A stretch of 64,000 nucleotides of DNA from an uncultured Sphingomonadaceae bacterium (GTDB lineage: Bacteria > Pseudomonadota > Alphaproteobacteria > Sphingomonadales > Sphingomonadaceae), in assembly GCA_947497455.1 (NCBI GenBank), contig CANMGU010000002.1, positions 260,501 to 324,500 of the forward strand. The letters are read 5' to 3'. Below the pieces are notes generated by a model. That model saw nothing but the letters and a program-made list of their open reading frames with translations, ran no database searches and was not told where the DNA came from. The position numbers were made by a program, and so were the translations under genes. Shown here piece by piece: positions 1 through 9,340 of the stretch (positions are counted from its first letter, which is position 1; every line of letters starts with the position of its first letter).

Positions 1-48
1 TTCAAGCTTGCTGGTCTTTATCCTTTTTCCTCGCGTTTTTCCGAAGAT

Positions 49-726
49 ATGATGCACAGCAGCTTACAAATTTTACTCTGCATCGCTGTCATCATATTGC
101 TGAGACGATTTAACCTATTTGATGCAACCGGACTAAACAATCCCATCCGCAATTGGCCAAGAAACTGGCCGTTCGCGGTCGTACCGATGGGACTGATTGG
201 TCTAATCAACCTGTTATCTGTCAATTGGGAAACGCTTAGCTTCGACACCCTTCGCGTGACAGGATGGATTTACAACAGCGTTTCAACCGGATTATTTGAA
301 GAAATATTGTTGCGGGGTTTCTGCTTCTATTTTCTCTATCACTGCTGGCAGAAGCGAGACAATGCCATCTATCTGGCAGCTTTTGCGCAGGCTCTGATCT
401 TTGGAGTTGCCCATTTATCGAACCTTCAAAATGCGCCTGTCGGAGATGTGTTGCCGCAAGTGGTCTATGCTACCCTTCTGGGCATCGGGTTCGCTGGAAT
501 TACCGTCTATACACAATCTGTCTGGCCGACGATTGCGATCCACAGCTTTATCAATGCCATGGGCGATCTCGACAATTTCTTCGGCCCCGCCATAGCGGAC
601 AGTGCCGGTGACCCATCGGGGTATGTTGCCGCGATCATCATTATTTTCTGCGTCGCAACCCTTCCGGGACTATATTTGCTGCGTTTGGGTCAAAGGCGAA
701 TAAACTCGGCTCGTTCGCATGCATGA
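49..726 (+). CDS. CPBP family intramembrane metalloprotease
   Basis: Polytopic membrane protein of the CPBP (CAAX protease and bacteriocin-processing, Abi) family, which are glutamate-type or metal-dependent intramembrane proteases. The signature EExxxR is present (E84, E85, R89), followed by FGVAH (H122) and a C-terminal HSFxN (H165, N169), so all three catalytic motifs are intact. Several hydrophobic segments surround them. The frame stays open back to base 1 of the window, so the true start could lie upstream and the gene may be 5' truncated here; the tandem ATG ATG at 49 is the first methionine seen. It converges on the DUF899 gene with only 8 bp between them. The substrate is unknown. 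Confidence 0.8.
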   Translation: MMHSSLQILLCIAVIILLRRFNLFDATGLNNPIRNWPRNWPFAVVPMGLIGLINLLSVNWETLSFDTLRVTGWIYNSVSTGLFEEILLRGFCFYFLYHCWQKRDNAIYLAAFAQALIFGVAHLSNLQNAPVGDVLPQVVYATLLGIGFAGITVYTQSVWPTIAIHSFINAMGDLDNFFGPAIADSAGDPSGYVAAIIIIFCVATLPGLYLLRLGQRRINSARSHA

Positions 727-734
727 CGGCCAAC

Positions 735-1409
735 TCATTCGCCATATTCGTCATGCCGCTTATCCCAATACATTTCTCCCTTGGGCCAGCCATCAGGCGA
801 AGCTTCCCAAGGCTCCTGGCGACCAAATGGTGTCAGATCAAGCCAGGTCCAGTGACTGCCCAAATGCTCTACGCCGCGCTGGTCGGTATAGTAGGTGCGA
901 TAGATATCATCGCCATCGCGCAGAAACACGCTGACGACATGATTTTCACCATCATCATTGGTCGCATTGAAATCATAGTTGAAGTCGCTGCCAAAGGATG
1001 AAACCCATGGCAGGTCCCAACCCATGCGCTGCTTATAGGCTAAGAGCTTCTCCAAAGGTGCTCGCGATACAAGGACGATGGACGTATCGCGTGCATTTAA
1101 GTGGGCGGGGTGAGACATGGCGTCCGTCACCCATGAACAACCTGGACAACCAGCATCGGCATCAGGAGCGAACATGAAATGATAGACTATGAGCTGCTTT
1201 CGGCCATCAAAGAGATCCGACAAACTGACCTCGCCATTTGCACTCTCGAACGCGTAACTTTTGTCAATCTTGACCATCGGTAATCGCCGACGCATCGCAT
1301 TGATCGCATCTTGCGATCTGGTCAGTTCCTTTTCTTTTTCGCGAAGCTCTTCGATAGCGGATTGCCATTTTTCATGACTAACAATCTTCGGTTGCGCTGA
1401 CTCTCCCAT
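735..1409 (-). CDS. DUF899 family thioredoxin-like protein
   Basis: A 224-residue protein of the DUF899 (AhpC/TSA-related, thioredoxin-fold) family. The recognisable core is FMFAPDADAGCPGCSW followed by a stretch with RAPLEKLLAYKQRMGW and FNYDF. The CPGC pair resembles a redox-active dithiol, although members of this family have no settled reaction. A strong ribosome binding site (GGGAGGAA) lies 4 bases before the ATG. It is the last gene of the minus-strand run and follows the nitrilase by about 80 bp, so it could be co-transcribed or have its own promoter. Confidence 0.85.
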   Translation of the reverse strand: MGESAQPKIVSHEKWQSAIEELREKEKELTRSQDAINAMRRRLPMVKIDKSYAFESANGEVSLSDLFDGRKQLIVYHFMFAPDADAGCPGCSWVTDAMSHPAHLNARDTSIVLVSRAPLEKLLAYKQRMGWDLPWVSSFGSDFNYDFNATNDDGENHVVSVFLRDGDDIYRTYYTDQRGVEHLGSHWTWLDLTPFGRQEPWEASPDGWPKGEMYWDKRHDEYGE

Positions 1410-1488
1410 CAGTTCCTCCCTGTAAATCTATTATTTTTGAGAAACCAATATTAGCATATATGGATGGCCCAGACGATCCCGGGTTGAT

Positions 1489-2436
1489 TTAGTCCTTCCG
1501 GACATTTTTCTGCGGCGCCACATGGGCCTGCAATTCAAAAATATCTGGTCGTGCATAGTGACCAGCAACATCCATATCGAATTTGCCCCTCGTCCGGTCA
1601 TTCAGATCAACGTCAGCGGTCAGGATTGTTTCCTTGCCGAATACCGGTCCTGCGATTACCTCTCCAGTTGGGGCGATGATGCAGCTGCCACCATTGATCA
1701 GCAGGCTGTCGGGATCATTCCCTTGCACCGCGTCAAATTGCTCTGCGTCCAAGGTGATCATCCCGCGCTCGAGATACTGACAGGCTGACAAGACAAAGGC
1801 CCGGCTTTCCAATGCGATGGTTTGCATTGTTGGCACCCATACCGGTCGGTCATCAACGGTGGAGACACAGTAGAAATCGGGTTGTGCGTCATAATAGAAG
1901 CTGCGCAGCAATGGCATGTAATTTTCCCAGCAAATAGCGCTGACCAACCGTCCAGCGCTGCTGTCCATCACTGGTAAATCGCTGCCATCACCTTGTCCCC
2001 AGATCAGTCGCTCCATCGCGGTCGGAACCAACTTACGGTGGACGCCAAGCAGCTTTCCGTCCTTTTCAAAGCTGAAAGTCGAGCAATAGAGTGTCGCGCC
2101 TTTGCGTTCGATAGCGCCGACAACCACAGCCAGATCATTGGCGGCGACTGTTTCGCTTAGAGCCTCAAATTCAGCGGAACCCAGGGCAATGGCATTGTCA
2201 GAATAGAGCCGGAACAATTCCCGCCCGGCATCGTCGCGCGATCCAACACGAACACCAAAGTCAACGCCTTTAGGATAGCCGCCAATGAAGGCTTCCGGGA
2301 AAACGGCCAGATCACTCTTCGCAGTTTTGGCCTGCGATAAAAGATCAGCAAATTTGCTTAGCGTGTTGGACGTAGCAAAGGGATCGGATCCGGCTTGAAC
2401 CACCGAAACAATGCGCGTTGTGGAATTGCTGCTCAC
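1489..2436 (-). CDS. Nitrilase / carbon-nitrogen hydrolase
   Basis: Nitrilase-superfamily hydrolase of 315 residues, close to the usual length of branch 1 nitrilases, which convert R-CN to R-COOH and ammonia. The catalytic triad can be read directly: E48 in FPEAFIGGYPKG, K135 in HRKLVPTAMER, C169 in AICWENYMPLLR, with the second conserved glutamate E142. The IWGQGDGSDL stretch after the lysine is typical of true nitrilases and cyanide hydratases rather than amidases. It sits 19 bp downstream of the alpha/beta hydrolase on the same strand, so it probably belongs to the same operon. The substrate cannot be decided from sequence. Confidence 0.9.
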   Translation of the reverse strand: MSSNSTTRIVSVVQAGSDPFATSNTLSKFADLLSQAKTAKSDLAVFPEAFIGGYPKGVDFGVRVGSRDDAGRELFRLYSDNAIALGSAEFEALSETVAANDLAVVVGAIERKGATLYCSTFSFEKDGKLLGVHRKLVPTAMERLIWGQGDGSDLPVMDSSAGRLVSAICWENYMPLLRSFYYDAQPDFYCVSTVDDRPVWVPTMQTIALESRAFVLSACQYLERGMITLDAEQFDAVQGNDPDSLLINGGSCIIAPTGEVIAGPVFGKETILTADVDLNDRTRGKFDMDVAGHYARPDIFELQAHVAPQKNVRKD

Positions 2437-2455
2437 GGCCTATCCTCTTTCTGGC

Positions 2456-3430
2456 TTATGGAACATCCCATATAGACAGAACAGAGCGCAGCGCCGTTAC
2501 AAATGCAAGCGGCTGATCGAGCATAAGATGATGTTCCGCCTTGGGCACTGCAATCATCGGGATATGGGAGCCTCCCAGTTCGCGCAGATAGGCCGCACTG
2601 TCGGCATCGAATAATCTGCTATTCTCACCATAGATAATCGCTAGCCGGTGCGGCAAATCAACAATCCGTTGCGGGGCCTGCATCCATTTGGCTTGATCAT
2701 TTTCGCTGCGATGAAAAACCTTGGGGTTGAATTTCCAGGTCCAGCCGCCTTCAACCGGACGCATACTGTGATAAGCCATATATTCCATCAGGAATGGCGT
2801 CTGCACACCCTGCGAAGGTGCAAGTACGAAGCGTCCGCGCGCTGTCTCATAGTCAGGATAGACATTGGTTGGCCGGTCCGACTTTCCCGAACCAGGAGGA
2901 CCGCCGCCGCCCTTGAAATGCTCCATCAGCCTCTTTGGCCGCATGATCATCAGGTCGCAGATAATCAGCCCGCCAAACCGATCTCCAGCCAATTCCATGG
3001 CGGTCAGCGCCACGCCGGAGCCAAAGCTATGCGCAATGATCTTGGGCTTCTCGGGGCCGGAAAAAAGATCAAGCGCATCGGCTAGCGCAACCATGTCTTC
3101 GGCACGCTGTGTCCCTTCAAAAACCGTTCCGATCTCGCTTTCACCCATGCCGGCCAGATCATAGACGATAATGTCATAATCCTCCGCGAGAAATGGTGCG
3201 ATAAACGCAAAACAGCGCGCATGGGCCAGAAAGCCGTGGGTCAGCAGCAGTGGAGGATTGCCGCGTTTGCCCCAGCGGAAATAATGGACTTTATGCCCGT
3301 CCACTTCGATAAATGCTTCTTCACGCGGTACATCCAGCGCTTCGATAAACCAGGATGGCAGCTCTTGATCAGCAGACCAGAGTTCGACAATATCTCCACT
3401 GCCCGTCACTACAGGATCAGACAACCGCAA
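2456..3430 (-). CDS. Alpha/beta hydrolase
   Basis: Alpha/beta-hydrolase fold protein of about 324 residues. Visible elements are the HGF oxyanion motif (LLLTHGFLAHAR, near 65), the DLAGMGES turn, the nucleophile elbow AHSFGSG with S135, and a late histidine (AEHHLML). No ATG exists near the N-terminus. The frame begins at TTG 3430, inside the last codons of the RidA gene, preceded by GAGG; a second TTG at 3424 is equally possible. The 14-base overlap with ridA indicates translational coupling. It is likely an esterase, lactonase or C-C hydrolase in the catabolic operon. Confidence 0.85.
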   Translation of the reverse strand: MRLSDPVVTGSGDIVELWSADQELPSWFIEALDVPREEAFIEVDGHKVHYFRWGKRGNPPLLLTHGFLAHARCFAFIAPFLAEDYDIIVYDLAGMGESEIGTVFEGTQRAEDMVALADALDLFSGPEKPKIIAHSFGSGVALTAMELAGDRFGGLIICDLMIMRPKRLMEHFKGGGGPPGSGKSDRPTNVYPDYETARGRFVLAPSQGVQTPFLMEYMAYHSMRPVEGGWTWKFNPKVFHRSENDQAKWMQAPQRIVDLPHRLAIIYGENSRLFDADSAAYLRELGGSHIPMIAVPKAEHHLMLDQPLAFVTALRSVLSIWDVP

Positions 3431-3815
3431 TCGCCTCGATTTCGATCATCAGGTCGGGCGCAGCCAGCGCAGCGCAACCGATCAGCGTGAAAGCGACCTG
3501 GTTTCCGCCAAGAAACGCAAGAATCTCCGGGAAGGCTTCCGCACCCTTTTCTTCCGTATAGTCAACGATGAACGCTCGCGCGGACACAATATTTTCCGGC
3601 CCAGCGCCAGCGGATGCCAACGCTTTACCGAGATTGCTGCTCGCCATCCGCGCCTGTTCGGCCAGATTATCTGGCGCCGGATCACCGCCTGGTGTCCAGG
3701 CCACTTGTCCGGAGATGAAAATCATCTTTCCCGGTGTACAAGTGGTGACCTGTGAATAGCCCATTGCGTCAGCGTCCGGTAACGTATCAGGGTTGATCCG
3801 TTCGATATCAGCCAT
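3417..3815 (-). CDS. RidA family protein (Rid/YjgF/UK114)
   Basis: A 132-residue Rid-family protein. The FTLIGCAALAAPDLMIEIEAIAVV ending is characteristic, in the place where canonical RidA has the R-V-E-I-E-A-I-A substrate-arginine segment. Here the arginine position of RidA that grips imine/enamine carboxylates appears as methionine (LMIEIEA), which points to a non-archetypal Rid subgroup rather than a 2-aminoacrylate deaminase. The gene starts 2 bp after the crotonase stop and overlaps the hydrolase, so it is firmly inside the operon. In catabolic clusters such proteins may act as enol/imine hydrolases; that is inference. Confidence 0.88.
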   Translation of the reverse strand: MADIERINPDTLPDADAMGYSQVTTCTPGKMIFISGQVAWTPGGDPAPDNLAEQARMASSNLGKALASAGAGPENIVSARAFIVDYTEEKGAEAFPEILAFLGGNQVAFTLIGCAALAAPDLMIEIEAIAVV

Positions 3816-3817
3816 GG

Positions 3818-4576
3818 CTATTCACCTTTCCAGTCGGGTTTGCGTTTTTGAGCAAAGGCTAGCGACCCTTCCTGTGCATCTTTGGACGTGAACACCGGCG
3901 CGGTGATTTCCGCCTGTTTCTTCCATGCCTCTTCGCTAGTCCAATCATAGCTTTCGTTGATGATTTTCTTGGTCGCTTTGAGCGCCAGCGGGCCGTTGGC
4001 CGCAACGGTGGCCGCCAATTCAATCGCTGCGTCCAAAGCGGGACCGTCTGTCAGCCGGTTCACAAAACCAACATCATAAGCGCGCTGGGCAGAGAAGAAA
4101 TCGCCGGTCAAAGCCATCTCCATCGCGACACGTTTGCCGACCAATTGCTGCAGCTTGATCACGCCGCCCGCCGCTGCAACAAGCGAGCGTTTGACTTCGG
4201 GAATACCGAATTTTGCTTTGTCATTGGCGACGCAAAGATCACAGGCCAGAGCGAGTTCCAGACCACCCGCCAAGGCATAGCCTTCCACTGCAGCGATGAT
4301 CGGTTTCTCTGGTCCTTTTTCGGTGATGCCGCCAAAGCCATAGCCTTTGACCGCTGGCGTTTCCCCGCGCAAAAAGCCTTTCAGGTCCATGCCGGAGCAG
4401 AAAGTTCCGCCCGCGCCAGTGATGATCCCGGCGTTAAGGCTGTTATCATTGTCCAGTTGTTCCATCGCTGCTCTGATGCCTTCGGCAGCAGCCTTGGTCA
4501 TCGCGTTTTTGGCCTCTGGCCGGTTGATGGTGACGATGATGAAGCCATCTTGAATATCTGTGAGCACTTCTGACAT
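3818..4576 (-). CDS. Enoyl-CoA hydratase/isomerase (crotonase)
   Basis: Crotonase-superfamily protein of 252 residues, expected to hydrate or isomerise an enoyl-CoA. Both oxyanion-hole regions are clear: GAGGTFCSGMDLKGF and EGYALAGGLELALACD. The GIPEVKRSLVAAAGG segment follows in the usual place for the active-site glutamate. It lies 18 bp downstream of the 374-residue acyl-CoA dehydrogenase and has AGGAGAG before its ATG. Its position after two acyl-CoA dehydrogenases fits the second step of a beta-oxidation-like sequence. Confidence 0.92.
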   Translation of the reverse strand: MSEVLTDIQDGFIIVTINRPEAKNAMTKAAAEGIRAAMEQLDNDNSLNAGIITGAGGTFCSGMDLKGFLRGETPAVKGYGFGGITEKGPEKPIIAAVEGYALAGGLELALACDLCVANDKAKFGIPEVKRSLVAAAGGVIKLQQLVGKRVAMEMALTGDFFSAQRAYDVGFVNRLTDGPALDAAIELAATVAANGPLALKATKKIINESYDWTSEEAWKKQAEITAPVFTSKDAQEGSLAFAQKRKPDWKGE

Positions 4577-4594
4577 AGGTCTCTCCTTTGAGCT

Positions 4595-5719
4595 TTAATC
4601 GAATAAAAGTCCGGCCAGTTTCGACCGTTGATAGGGGGCGTCACCAATGAGCGCGCCATTCATAATTGCTTTGCGTCGATGCAACTGGGCGTCGCAATCA
4701 TGGGTGAAGCCAAAGCCGCCGTGAAACTGGATCGACCGGTCGGCAGCCTGGCTGTAACTGTCATGCGCCTGGGCCGCCGCCATCCGCACCGCCACCTCGC
4801 CGCGGCCCTGCTCACCCCAGCTATGCGCGGCGCTGTAGAGATGCGTCCGCGCCTTTTCATATTCGACATAATTGTTGACTGTCGGATGCTTGAGCGCCTG
4901 ATAGCTACCGATAATCTTGTCGAACTGCTTGCGGGTCTTGAGATAATCCAGCGTATAATCGATAACTGCCTGCGCGCCGCCGGTCATCTCGGCTGCATGA
5001 ACGAGCCCGGCTGCGAGTTCCACCTTCTCGATCACTTCCCGGCCGCGATCGACATCCAGCAACGCGTCAGTGGACACCGATAATCCGTCGAGCGTCAGTT
5101 CGTAGCTGCGCGCAGTCTCGTCGATAATCTGTTCCCGGCGCAGCGCACCTTCGGGCAGCGCTGATCGCTCGATCAAGGCGAAACGCAGACGTTCATCGAC
5201 CTTAACCGACACGATGATCAGCTCGGCACTGTCAGCCCAGAGCACCAGTTGTTTCTTGCCAGAGAGGGTAAGGCTATCGCCGCTCTGCGTTCCCGAACAT
5301 TCGACATGAGCGAGATCCCAGTCACCGTGATCTTCACGCAACGCCAATGTCGCCGCCATCCCTTCGGAAATTTTGGGCAGCCAGGCAGCTTGCTGTGCTT
5401 CGGTTCCTCCTGCGAGCAATGCCTGAGCCGCCAGCGTCGTCGTACCAAAAGGCGTGCTCATCAGATTACGGCCCATCTGTTCCGCAATCGGAACAACTTC
5501 CGCCATCGAAAGACCCACGCCGCCATGGGCTTCGGGTATCGCAATCGCGAGCCAGCCAAGCTCGCCGACTTCCCGCCAAATCGCCGGATCATAGCCAAGG
5601 TCATCATCAATGAGCGCACGCACTTTTTCCACCGGCGACTTGTCACGACAGAAGTTGGTCGCAACATCCATCAATTCAATTTGCTCTTCGGTCGTGCCGA
5701 TATTGCCCAGATTATCCAT
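4595..5719 (-). CDS. Acyl-CoA dehydrogenase, short member of an adjacent pair
   Basis: FAD-dependent acyl-CoA dehydrogenase of 374 residues. It has the N-terminal helical domain, the FAD-contacting KTRKQFDKIIGSYQALKH segment, and QFHGGFGFTHDCDAQLH near the C-terminus. In that last motif the residue aligned with the classical catalytic glutamate (FNTE in medium-chain enzymes) is aspartate 341. Adjacent pairs of divergent acyl-CoA dehydrogenases that assemble as alpha2beta2 heterotetramers are known from steroid side-chain degradation (ChsE1-ChsE2 type). The gene begins 30 bp after the larger dehydrogenase gene, so a heteromer is plausible but not shown. Confidence 0.9.
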   Translation of the reverse strand: MDNLGNIGTTEEQIELMDVATNFCRDKSPVEKVRALIDDDLGYDPAIWREVGELGWLAIAIPEAHGGVGLSMAEVVPIAEQMGRNLMSTPFGTTTLAAQALLAGGTEAQQAAWLPKISEGMAATLALREDHGDWDLAHVECSGTQSGDSLTLSGKKQLVLWADSAELIIVSVKVDERLRFALIERSALPEGALRREQIIDETARSYELTLDGLSVSTDALLDVDRGREVIEKVELAAGLVHAAEMTGGAQAVIDYTLDYLKTRKQFDKIIGSYQALKHPTVNNYVEYEKARTHLYSAAHSWGEQGRGEVAVRMAAAQAHDSYSQAADRSIQFHGGFGFTHDCDAQLHRRKAIMNGALIGDAPYQRSKLAGLLFD

Positions 5720-5749
5720 TTGTACGTCCTGATTATTGTGTGGTGAGAC

Positions 5750-6964
5750 TTAGCGCGTCTTCGGCAGGCCAAGCGCATGCTCGGCGACAATATTGCGCTG
5801 GATCTCCGACGTCCCGCCACCAATTGTCGCGGAGAAACTGTTAAGATAGCTTCTGTGCCAGTAGCCGTCATCTACAGCATTTTCATCGCCGACATAATAG
5901 CCCGCCTTGGTCCCCTGAAAGCCGAGCGAAAATTCGGTCAGTTCGCGGATCAACTCGGTCCGCGCCAGCTTGTTCATCAGCGGCAAACCCATTGGCTTGT
6001 CTTGCATCAGCTGCGGCATCCGGCGGCGGGTGTTGTTGAGATTGAGCGCCTGGATATCGATCATATATTGCGTCATCTTGTCGCGCATCACCGGATCGTC
6101 CAGCAAGGGCTTGCCATTGCGCGTTGAGTTTTTTGCCAGCTCGACAATCTGCATGACATCCAGTTCTTTGACGAAATAACCGCCGACCGGTTTAACCTTG
6201 GCGCCGCGTTCATATTCCAGTGTCTTCATCGCCATCGACCAGCCATTGCCTTCCCCGCCAAACAGACAGTCGGCAGAAATCCGTGCATCGGTAAAGAAGG
6301 TCTGCACAAATCCATATTCGCCGGTCAGCTTCTTGATCCGGCTGGTGCTGATCCCGTCAATCTTCATCGGATTAAGAAAAAAGCTGAGGCCCTTATATTT
6401 ATTCTCTGCCTCGAAATCGGTCCGCGCGAGCAAGATCATATATTTTGCCCGGTCGCCCAGCGAGGTCCAGATTTTTGACCCGTTGAGGACATAGCCATCG
6501 CCATCCTTAACCGCTTTCAGCTGCGCATTGCCAAGGTCACTGCCATGTTCCGGCTCCGAAAAACCCTGGCACCAGATATCCTCGGCATTGAGCATGCCCT
6601 TGATATATTTCTGCTTCTGCTCCTCCGATCCCAGATCGAGGATCAGCGGCCCGGCCCAGCCATTGCCGATGGCGTTAAGCATGATCGGCGCGTCATATTT
6701 TTTCATCGCCCGGGTCGCTGCACGCTGAAAATCCGTATGCAGGCCACCCCCGCCATATTCCTTCGGCCAGGCCGCGCCGAGATAGCCCGCTTCATAGACC
6801 TTGCGCTGCCATTCACGGAGGAAATCAAACTGCTCATCAGTTGACACTTCCATGAAGGTCAGCGGCAGCATGAACCCGGGGTCACGAACCGTATTCTCCT
6901 TGAACCAAGCATCGGCGGCTTGACTATAATCCTTCAATTCGGCTGCATCGGGCTTCTCTGCCAT
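5750..6964 (-). CDS. Acyl-CoA dehydrogenase, long member of an adjacent pair
   Basis: FadE-type acyl-CoA dehydrogenase of 404 residues from the chosen start. Recognisable parts are WCQGFSEPEHGSDLGNAQ and GSKIWTSLGDRAKYMILLART (FAD and substrate loop) and the C-terminal SFSATIGGGTSEIQRNIVAEHALGLPK. I chose ATG 6964 because AGGAG lies 7 bases upstream; a longer frame to 6991 has no comparable site. It is the first gene of the minus-strand catabolic run, 141 bp from the divergent molybdopterin oxidoreductase, so a shared regulatory region is likely. Confidence 0.92.
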   Translation of the reverse strand: MAEKPDAAELKDYSQAADAWFKENTVRDPGFMLPLTFMEVSTDEQFDFLREWQRKVYEAGYLGAAWPKEYGGGGLHTDFQRAATRAMKKYDAPIMLNAIGNGWAGPLILDLGSEEQKQKYIKGMLNAEDIWCQGFSEPEHGSDLGNAQLKAVKDGDGYVLNGSKIWTSLGDRAKYMILLARTDFEAENKYKGLSFFLNPMKIDGISTSRIKKLTGEYGFVQTFFTDARISADCLFGGEGNGWSMAMKTLEYERGAKVKPVGGYFVKELDVMQIVELAKNSTRNGKPLLDDPVMRDKMTQYMIDIQALNLNNTRRRMPQLMQDKPMGLPLMNKLARTELIRELTEFSLGFQGTKAGYYVGDENAVDDGYWHRSYLNSFSATIGGGTSEIQRNIVAEHALGLPKTR

Positions 6965-7105
6965 GATCTCGCTCCTGAATGGTCTTATCAATAGGGTCAG
7001 TAGCAGCGCCCGCTACCTTGCCCTAATTTGGGAATCAATCGGATATTAATTGAACGATTAAAATCCAAAAAGCAATGGTCTGAAATATCAGTCAGGAGAG
7101 CAGCA

Positions 7106-9322
7106 ATGGCAAGTGAGCAGAAACATGTGATGTGCCGGGCCTGTCACGCCCATTGCGGGCTGATTGTCGATTTTGAAGATGGTGTTCCGGTTAAGACCCA
7201 TGGCGACAAGGACAATCCCGAATTTGAAGGCTATAGCTGTATCAAGGGGCGTCAGCTTGCCAATTATCACAGCTTCGATACCCGCCTGTTGACCAGCTAC
7301 AAGGGCATGAAACACGGCCAGAAAGAGGCGGTCCATTGGCGCACTGCCGCCGAGGAAATTGCAGAGAAGATTGAAGCCATTGTCGCGGAACATGGTCCGG
7401 ACAGTGTCGCCTCTTATGTTGGCACCTTCGGCTATAATAATCTCAACGGCCATGCGTTCATCCTCGCGCTGATGGACGCGATTGGTTCGACCTCGGTTTA
7501 TGATAGCGTCACGATTGACCAACCGGGCAAGGGCATTGCCCGGGCGTTGGTTGGTCCATGGCTGGCCGGTGCGCCGCGTGTCGGTGACTGGGACGGTCTG
7601 ATGCTCGTTGGCACCAATCCGATCGTATCGATGAACGGCGGTCTCGGCATGAATCCGGCGAAGAAATTGCATGATGCCAAGAAGCGCGGGATGCAGCTGA
7701 TCGTTATCGATCCGCGCAAGACCGACAGCGCGCGGCAGGCCGATCTGCACCTGCAATGCCGCCCCGGTGAAGACCCGATCATCCTCGGTGCGATTGCCAA
7801 GGTGGTGATTGAGGAAGGGCTTTATGACCAGGATTTCGTTGCCAATGATGTTGATGGTTTTGAAGCGCTAAAAAAAGCAGTCGCCCCATTCGACCCCGCT
7901 TTGGCCGCCCAGCGCGCCGACGTGACAGCGGAGGAAATCGTTCAGGCTGCGCGCATGTATGGCAGTTGGAAAAAAGGCAGCATCAGCGTCGGCACCGGTC
8001 CCAATATGGCGGGCGGCGGCAATATTACCGAATATCTCAACCTGTCGATGACATCGATCATGGGCCACTGGCTGCGCGAAGGCGATATTAACCGGCGCAG
8101 CGGTGTCTTCATGAAACCCGCGCCGCCGGTTGCCGCATCACCCGGCCCGATGGAGGCCTGGGGCTTTGGCCGCAAATTGCATAGCCGCGATCTCGAACAA
8201 AGCATTTCCGGCATGCCGACTGCGGCGCTGCCGGATGAAATTCTCACCCCCGGCGACAAGCAGGTAAAGGCGCTTATCTGTCTCGGCGGCAATCCGATGC
8301 TCGCCTGGCCGGATCAGCTCAAGACTTTTGAAGCAATGAAGGCTCTGGATTTACTGGTCTGCCTCGACCCGCGCATGTCGAAAACAGCGGAATTGGCGGA
8401 CTATGTCATCGCACCAAAACTCCATTATGAAGTGCATGGCAATACCGCCGCGCCGGAACTCTATGGCGGTTTTGGTGCCGGCTGGGGTTTTGAGAATAAT
8501 TATGCGCAGGCCAGCCCACCCATCATGGAATCGCCGGAAGGGTCTGATCTTTGCGAGGAATATGAATTTGTCCACACGCTTGCCAGCGCCATGGACAAGC
8601 CGCTGAAAATCAAGTCATGGGCCTTGGTATCACATCCCGATGAGCGAGAAGAAAAAGCCACGACCTTTGAACCCGGCGAAACGCCCGATCCGATCACGGC
8701 TTGGAGTGCCGCGCTTAACGGATCGCCAGTGCCCGTCGCCGAAGTCTATGCTGACCCGGATGCGCACAAAGGCAAGATCATGGATGCGCAGGCGCTGATG
8801 GTGCAGCCCAAACCAGCCGAATGGGAAGGCAAATTGTCGGTCGGCAATGCGGCGATGATGGAAGAACTGGCTGGCTATGCACAGCGTCTGGGTGAGCCGG
8901 TGGAAGAAACCGCCTTCCCGATGCGGATGATTGGGCGGCGAATGACCGAAATTCACAACAGCAACTGGCATGAAGACCCGGTGCAGCGCAAACGCGTGCC
9001 GCATCACCCGGCCTTCATGAATCCGGCCGACATGGATGCGCTGGGTCTGAGCGAAGACCAGCCGGTGGAAGTGGAATCCGGACGCGCGTTCATCAGCTGC
9101 GTGGCCAAGGCGGACAAGACGGTCAAACCGGGTTGTGTTTCGCTGCCCCATAGCTGGGGCACCAATCCGAATGAGAAAGAAGATCCGCTGGGTGAAGGCG
9201 GCAATACCGGACGCCTGTCTTTCAACGACCGCGACTTTGACAAGCGTACTGGCATTCCGCTGATGAGCAGCATACCCATTCGCGTGCGGGCGAAGCAAGA
9301 AGCGCTCGAAGCTGCCGAATAA
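7106..9322 (+). CDS. Molybdopterin-dependent oxidoreductase with N-terminal [4Fe-4S] domain
   Basis: Member of the DMSO reductase/formate dehydrogenase superfamily, 738 residues. C10, C13, C17 (CRACHAHC) and C45 (YSCIKGR) form the [4Fe-4S] site. Later come the bis-MGD binding regions (LMLVGTNPIVS, VIDPRKTDSARQADLHLQ, ICLGGNPMLAWPDQ) and the C-terminal MopB-binding barrel (HHPAFMNPADMDALGLSEDQPVEVES; LPHSWGTNPN). The molybdenum ligand could not be assigned with certainty. ATG 7106 is preferred over an upstream ATG at 7028 because AGGAG precedes it and the family starts just before the first cysteine. There is no Tat signal, so it is probably cytoplasmic. The SDR gene follows 18 bp downstream. 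The substrate is unknown. Confidence 0.9.
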   Translation: MASEQKHVMCRACHAHCGLIVDFEDGVPVKTHGDKDNPEFEGYSCIKGRQLANYHSFDTRLLTSYKGMKHGQKEAVHWRTAAEEIAEKIEAIVAEHGPDSVASYVGTFGYNNLNGHAFILALMDAIGSTSVYDSVTIDQPGKGIARALVGPWLAGAPRVGDWDGLMLVGTNPIVSMNGGLGMNPAKKLHDAKKRGMQLIVIDPRKTDSARQADLHLQCRPGEDPIILGAIAKVVIEEGLYDQDFVANDVDGFEALKKAVAPFDPALAAQRADVTAEEIVQAARMYGSWKKGSISVGTGPNMAGGGNITEYLNLSMTSIMGHWLREGDINRRSGVFMKPAPPVAASPGPMEAWGFGRKLHSRDLEQSISGMPTAALPDEILTPGDKQVKALICLGGNPMLAWPDQLKTFEAMKALDLLVCLDPRMSKTAELADYVIAPKLHYEVHGNTAAPELYGGFGAGWGFENNYAQASPPIMESPEGSDLCEEYEFVHTLASAMDKPLKIKSWALVSHPDEREEKATTFEPGETPDPITAWSAALNGSPVPVAEVYADPDAHKGKIMDAQALMVQPKPAEWEGKLSVGNAAMMEELAGYAQRLGEPVEETAFPMRMIGRRMTEIHNSNWHEDPVQRKRVPHHPAFMNPADMDALGLSEDQPVEVESGRAFISCVAKADKTVKPGCVSLPHSWGTNPNEKEDPLGEGGNTGRLSFNDRDFDKRTGIPLMSSIPIRVRAKQEALEAAE

Positions 9323-9340
9323 TCCCATAAAGGAACCTTC

